Part shown: piece by piece, positions 62,331 to 64,000 of the stretch | Layout of the letters: each line of letters begins with the position of its first letter | Numbering within the stretch: the first letter of the stretch is position 1 | DNA from: Novosphingobium sp. KA1 | Lineage (GTDB): Bacteria; Pseudomonadota; Alphaproteobacteria; Sphingomonadales; Sphingomonadaceae | Length of the DNA: 64,000 nucleotides | Direction of reading: 5' to 3' | NCBI RefSeq assembly: GCF_017309955.1 | Contig: NZ_CP021247.1 | Span: forward strand, 2,071,001 to 2,135,000 | Program-made: the position numbers and the translations under genes | Notes under the pieces: generated by a model | Database searches by the model: none | Told to the model about the DNA's origin: nothing | The model's input: the letters and a program-made list of their open reading frames with translations, nothing else

Positions 62331-63044
62331 ATGGCAAGGACTGGACCGGGCGCGATTTTGCGCAAACGTTTGCTGTGGCAAGGGCTGGCGGCCTTGCTGC
62401 TGATCGGCATCGTTGCCGGCTGCTGGGGCTGGTGGACGGTGCGCCACTGGCAGCCCTCGCGCCAGGCGTTTCCGGTGCAGGGCGTGGAAGTGGGGGCGGC
62501 GGACGGCCAGTTCGACTGGAAGTCGCTCAAGGCCATCGGCGTCGATTTTGCCTATGTCGATGCCAGCGCCAGCGCCTTTGCGCGCGATCCCCGCTTCGTC
62601 AGCAATTTTGCCGAAGCGCGCAGCGCGGGCGTGCAGGTGGGCGCGGTCCATCGCTATGATCCCTGCCAGCCGGCGCAGGCGCAGTCGGCCAATTTCGTCA
62701 CCACGGTGCCGCGCGATTCGCGCCTGCTGCCGCCGGCCATCGATCTCGACATGCTGGCCGACAACTGTGCCTCGCCGGTGTCCGAGGCCAGGGTCGAGAG
62801 CGAGCTGATGACCTTCATCAACCAGATCGAGACCCATACCGGCAAGGCGGTGATCCTCAAGATCAGCCCGGCCTTCCAGTCGCGCTACCGGGTGGCGGCC
62901 AAGTTCGACCGCAAGCTGTGGCTGGTGGGGGACCGGATGGAGCCCGATTATGCCGGGCGGCCCTGGACGATGTGGACGGCCAACCAGTCGGCCGCCAACG
63001 AGATTGCGCAAGGGGGCCTGCGCTGGGTAGTGGTGCAGCCATGA
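62331..63044 (+). CDS. GH25-like (lysozyme family) membrane-anchored protein
   Basis: A 237-residue protein with an N-terminal membrane anchor (LAALLLIGIVAGCWGWW) and a TIM-barrel domain of the GH25 muramidase type: QGVEVGAADGQFDW near 50-63, FAYVDASASAFARDPRF, and VGAVHRYD. The catalytic D-x-E of GH25 appears as D138-L-D140, with Asp replacing the usual Glu, so activity is uncertain. It follows the UPF0262 gene by 13 bases and overlaps the cytidine deaminase gene in an ATGA. Confidence 0.78.
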   Translation: MARTGPGAILRKRLLWQGLAALLLIGIVAGCWGWWTVRHWQPSRQAFPVQGVEVGAADGQFDWKSLKAIGVDFAYVDASASAFARDPRFVSNFAEARSAGVQVGAVHRYDPCQPAQAQSANFVTTVPRDSRLLPPAIDLDMLADNCASPVSEARVESELMTFINQIETHTGKAVILKISPAFQSRYRVAAKFDRKLWLVGDRMEPDYAGRPWTMWTANQSAANEIAQGGLRWVVVQP

Positions 63045-63496
63045 CCATGACGTTCACGACCGACCAGCGCGATGCGCTGCTTGCCGCCGCGCGCGAGGCC
63101 GCTGCCCGCGCCTATGCGCCTTATTCGAAGTTCCACGTCGGCGCCGCGCTGCTGATGGCCGACGGCTCGGTGGTGACCGGCGCCAATGTCGAGAATGCCA
63201 GCTACGGCCTCTCTCTCTGCGCGGAAACGGTGGCGGTGGCGGGGATCCTCTCCTCGGGCGACCGGGCGGGGGACAAGGGCAGGCTGGAAGCCGTTGCGGT
63301 GACCGGCGGCGCTCCCGGCGCGCCGGGCGAGGGCGACGTGGTCAGCCCCTGCGGCCGGTGCCGCCAGGTGCTCAACGAGATCGCGCAGATCGGCGGCAGC
63401 GACCCGCTGGTCTGGTGCGATGGCCGGGACGGTCCGGTGGAAATGCGGCTGTCGCAGTTGCTGCCGCACGCATTCGGCCCTGCCAACCTGCTGTAA
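63041..63496 (+). CDS. cdd: Cytidine deaminase
   Basis: A 151-residue zinc enzyme of pyrimidine salvage that converts cytidine and deoxycytidine to uridine forms. YAPYSKFHVGAALLMADGSV and NVENASYGLSLCAETVAV (zinc Cys and catalytic Glu) are followed by VVSPCGRCRQVLNEI (two zinc Cys). Length suits the short homotetrameric type. The ATG at 63041 overlaps the preceding stop; a second ATG two codons on is possible. Confidence 0.94.
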   Translation: MTMTFTTDQRDALLAAAREAAARAYAPYSKFHVGAALLMADGSVVTGANVENASYGLSLCAETVAVAGILSSGDRAGDKGRLEAVAVTGGAPGAPGEGDVVSPCGRCRQVLNEIAQIGGSDPLVWCDGRDGPVEMRLSQLLPHAFGPANLL

Positions 63497-63651
63497 TTCC
63501 GGTGTCGGCGGCGGCATTCATGAGTTTACGACCTAGCTGATTTCCCCGAGTTCGCTCTCATCGAGATGGTTACTCCCGTAAGTGCATTACCGCGAGCACG
63601 GGGTCGTTGCCGCGCGCCGTGGCGCGGCGGGCCAAGGGGAGTATCCAATCC

Positions 63652-64000
63652 GTGGACGATCGCAGCGCAAGCATTCTCCACAGGTGCGCCATCGGTTTCG
63701 GCGTATTGGTCGCGGCGGCGGTGATCTGGGCGGGGGTCGGCTGGTTCAGCGCCTCGCGCGTCGACGCTTCGCTGGACGAAGTCCAGAAAGCCACCGGGCT
63801 GCTGCGCAACCACATGGAAGCGGACATGGACCATGATGCCATCAACAGCGGCGTCATGGCCCAGCTCGCCGCGCGCAGTGTCGGCGCCGTGGATGGGCGG
63901 GGGGCCGGACAGGACACGCTGGATACCGTGGCCGAGTTCCGCAAGCTGATCGCCAGGGACCAGGCCTTCGAAGGGGCGCCGGACGTGCACGAGGCGGCCA
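63652..64000 (+). CDS. Methyl-accepting chemotaxis protein (partial, 3' end outside window)
   Basis: 116 codons are visible. After a short basic start comes a membrane helix (FGVLVAAAVIWAGVGWF), then a predicted periplasmic four-helix-bundle segment containing LRNHMEADMDHDAINSGVMA, a phrase frequent in alphaproteobacterial chemoreceptors. AGGGGAG lies about ten bases before the GTG at 63652; an in-frame GTG at 63619 is the alternative. The HAMP and signalling domains would lie beyond base 64000, so the name rests on the N-terminal half only. Confidence 0.65.
   Translation, partial: MDDRSASILHRCAIGFGVLVAAAVIWAGVGWFSASRVDASLDEVQKATGLLRNHMEADMDHDAINSGVMAQLAARSVGAVDGRGAGQDTLDTVAEFRKLIARDQAFEGAPDVHEAA

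Overview
This is a GC-rich chromosomal segment from an alphaproteobacterium, most likely a member of the Sphingomonadaceae (Novosphingobium-like). The assignment is an inference. It rests on the gene set (metX/metW, hisC-tyrA, an MJ0042 zinc-ribbon protein beside ftsEX, a UPF0262 protein, a short alphaproteobacterial flagellin, an NDUFA9-like protein), the extreme GC3 bias, and the dispersed 'GGCGGGGATCCCGC' palindromic repeats. It is mostly ordinary core and metabolic DNA with one insertion sequence. Gene density is high, and many genes couple through 4-base ATGA, GTGA or TTGA overlaps.

Layout. 1-7.0 kb: a Kdo/capsule-type surface polysaccharide block (a broken histidine phosphatase at the edge, kdsB, a methyltransferase, kdsD, and an unassigned 589-aa protein, all leftward), with a divergent 796-aa HAD-domain protein. 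7.0-8.3 kb: an IS110-family element with a highly structured 5' non-coding region, followed by a hairpin terminator and a perfect 34-bp-arm inverted repeat. 8.4-14.7 kb: a peptide/proline utilisation block (DapA-family lyase, M24 Xaa-Pro peptidase, DUF885 peptidase, S10 carboxypeptidase). Its three intergenic promoter regions share a TATACGRT motif. 14.8-21.3 kb: an N-acetylglucosamine operon made of a secreted GH20 hexosaminidase, an EIIA-HPr-EI fusion and an EIICB permease carrying a second, cysteine-less EIIB. It is followed by a convergent TPR-sulfotransferase.

23-31.6 kb: the late cobalamin pathway. cobB runs leftward. Head to head with it, a cobalamin riboswitch leads a rightward operon (DUF1636, cobT, histidine phosphatase, cobS, cobD, cbiB, cobQ, cobU) closed by a strong terminator. 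The genes cover amidation, aminopropanol attachment and nucleotide-loop assembly; no early corrin-ring genes are present. 31.7-36 kb: a methyl-accepting chemotaxis protein, flagellin, and a zinc-ribbon membrane protein. 36-39.2 kb: ftsE-ftsX-YdcF-plsC, preceded by DnaA-box-like sites. 39.2-43.8 kb: hisC-tyrA divergent from metX-GNAT-metW. 44-50 kb: a mix of sterol-desaturase family protein, small membrane protein, two VOC proteins, an orphan ParA ATPase, a GST and an NDUFA9-like reductase. Then come tRNA-Leu(CAG) and a gene-poor half kilobase, and ftsH.

53-59.9 kb: a hydantoinase/oxoprolinase pair (hyuB-hyuA) divergent from an aminotransferase and an NCS1 permease, which looks like an uptake-and-opening module for a cyclic amide or nucleobase-type nitrogen source. 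60-64 kb: dnaB, with three DnaA-box-like sites upstream, a UPF0262 protein, a GH25-like protein, cytidine deaminase, and the start of another chemotaxis receptor cut by the window edge. No CRISPR array, rRNA, prophage integrase or plasmid origin was seen.
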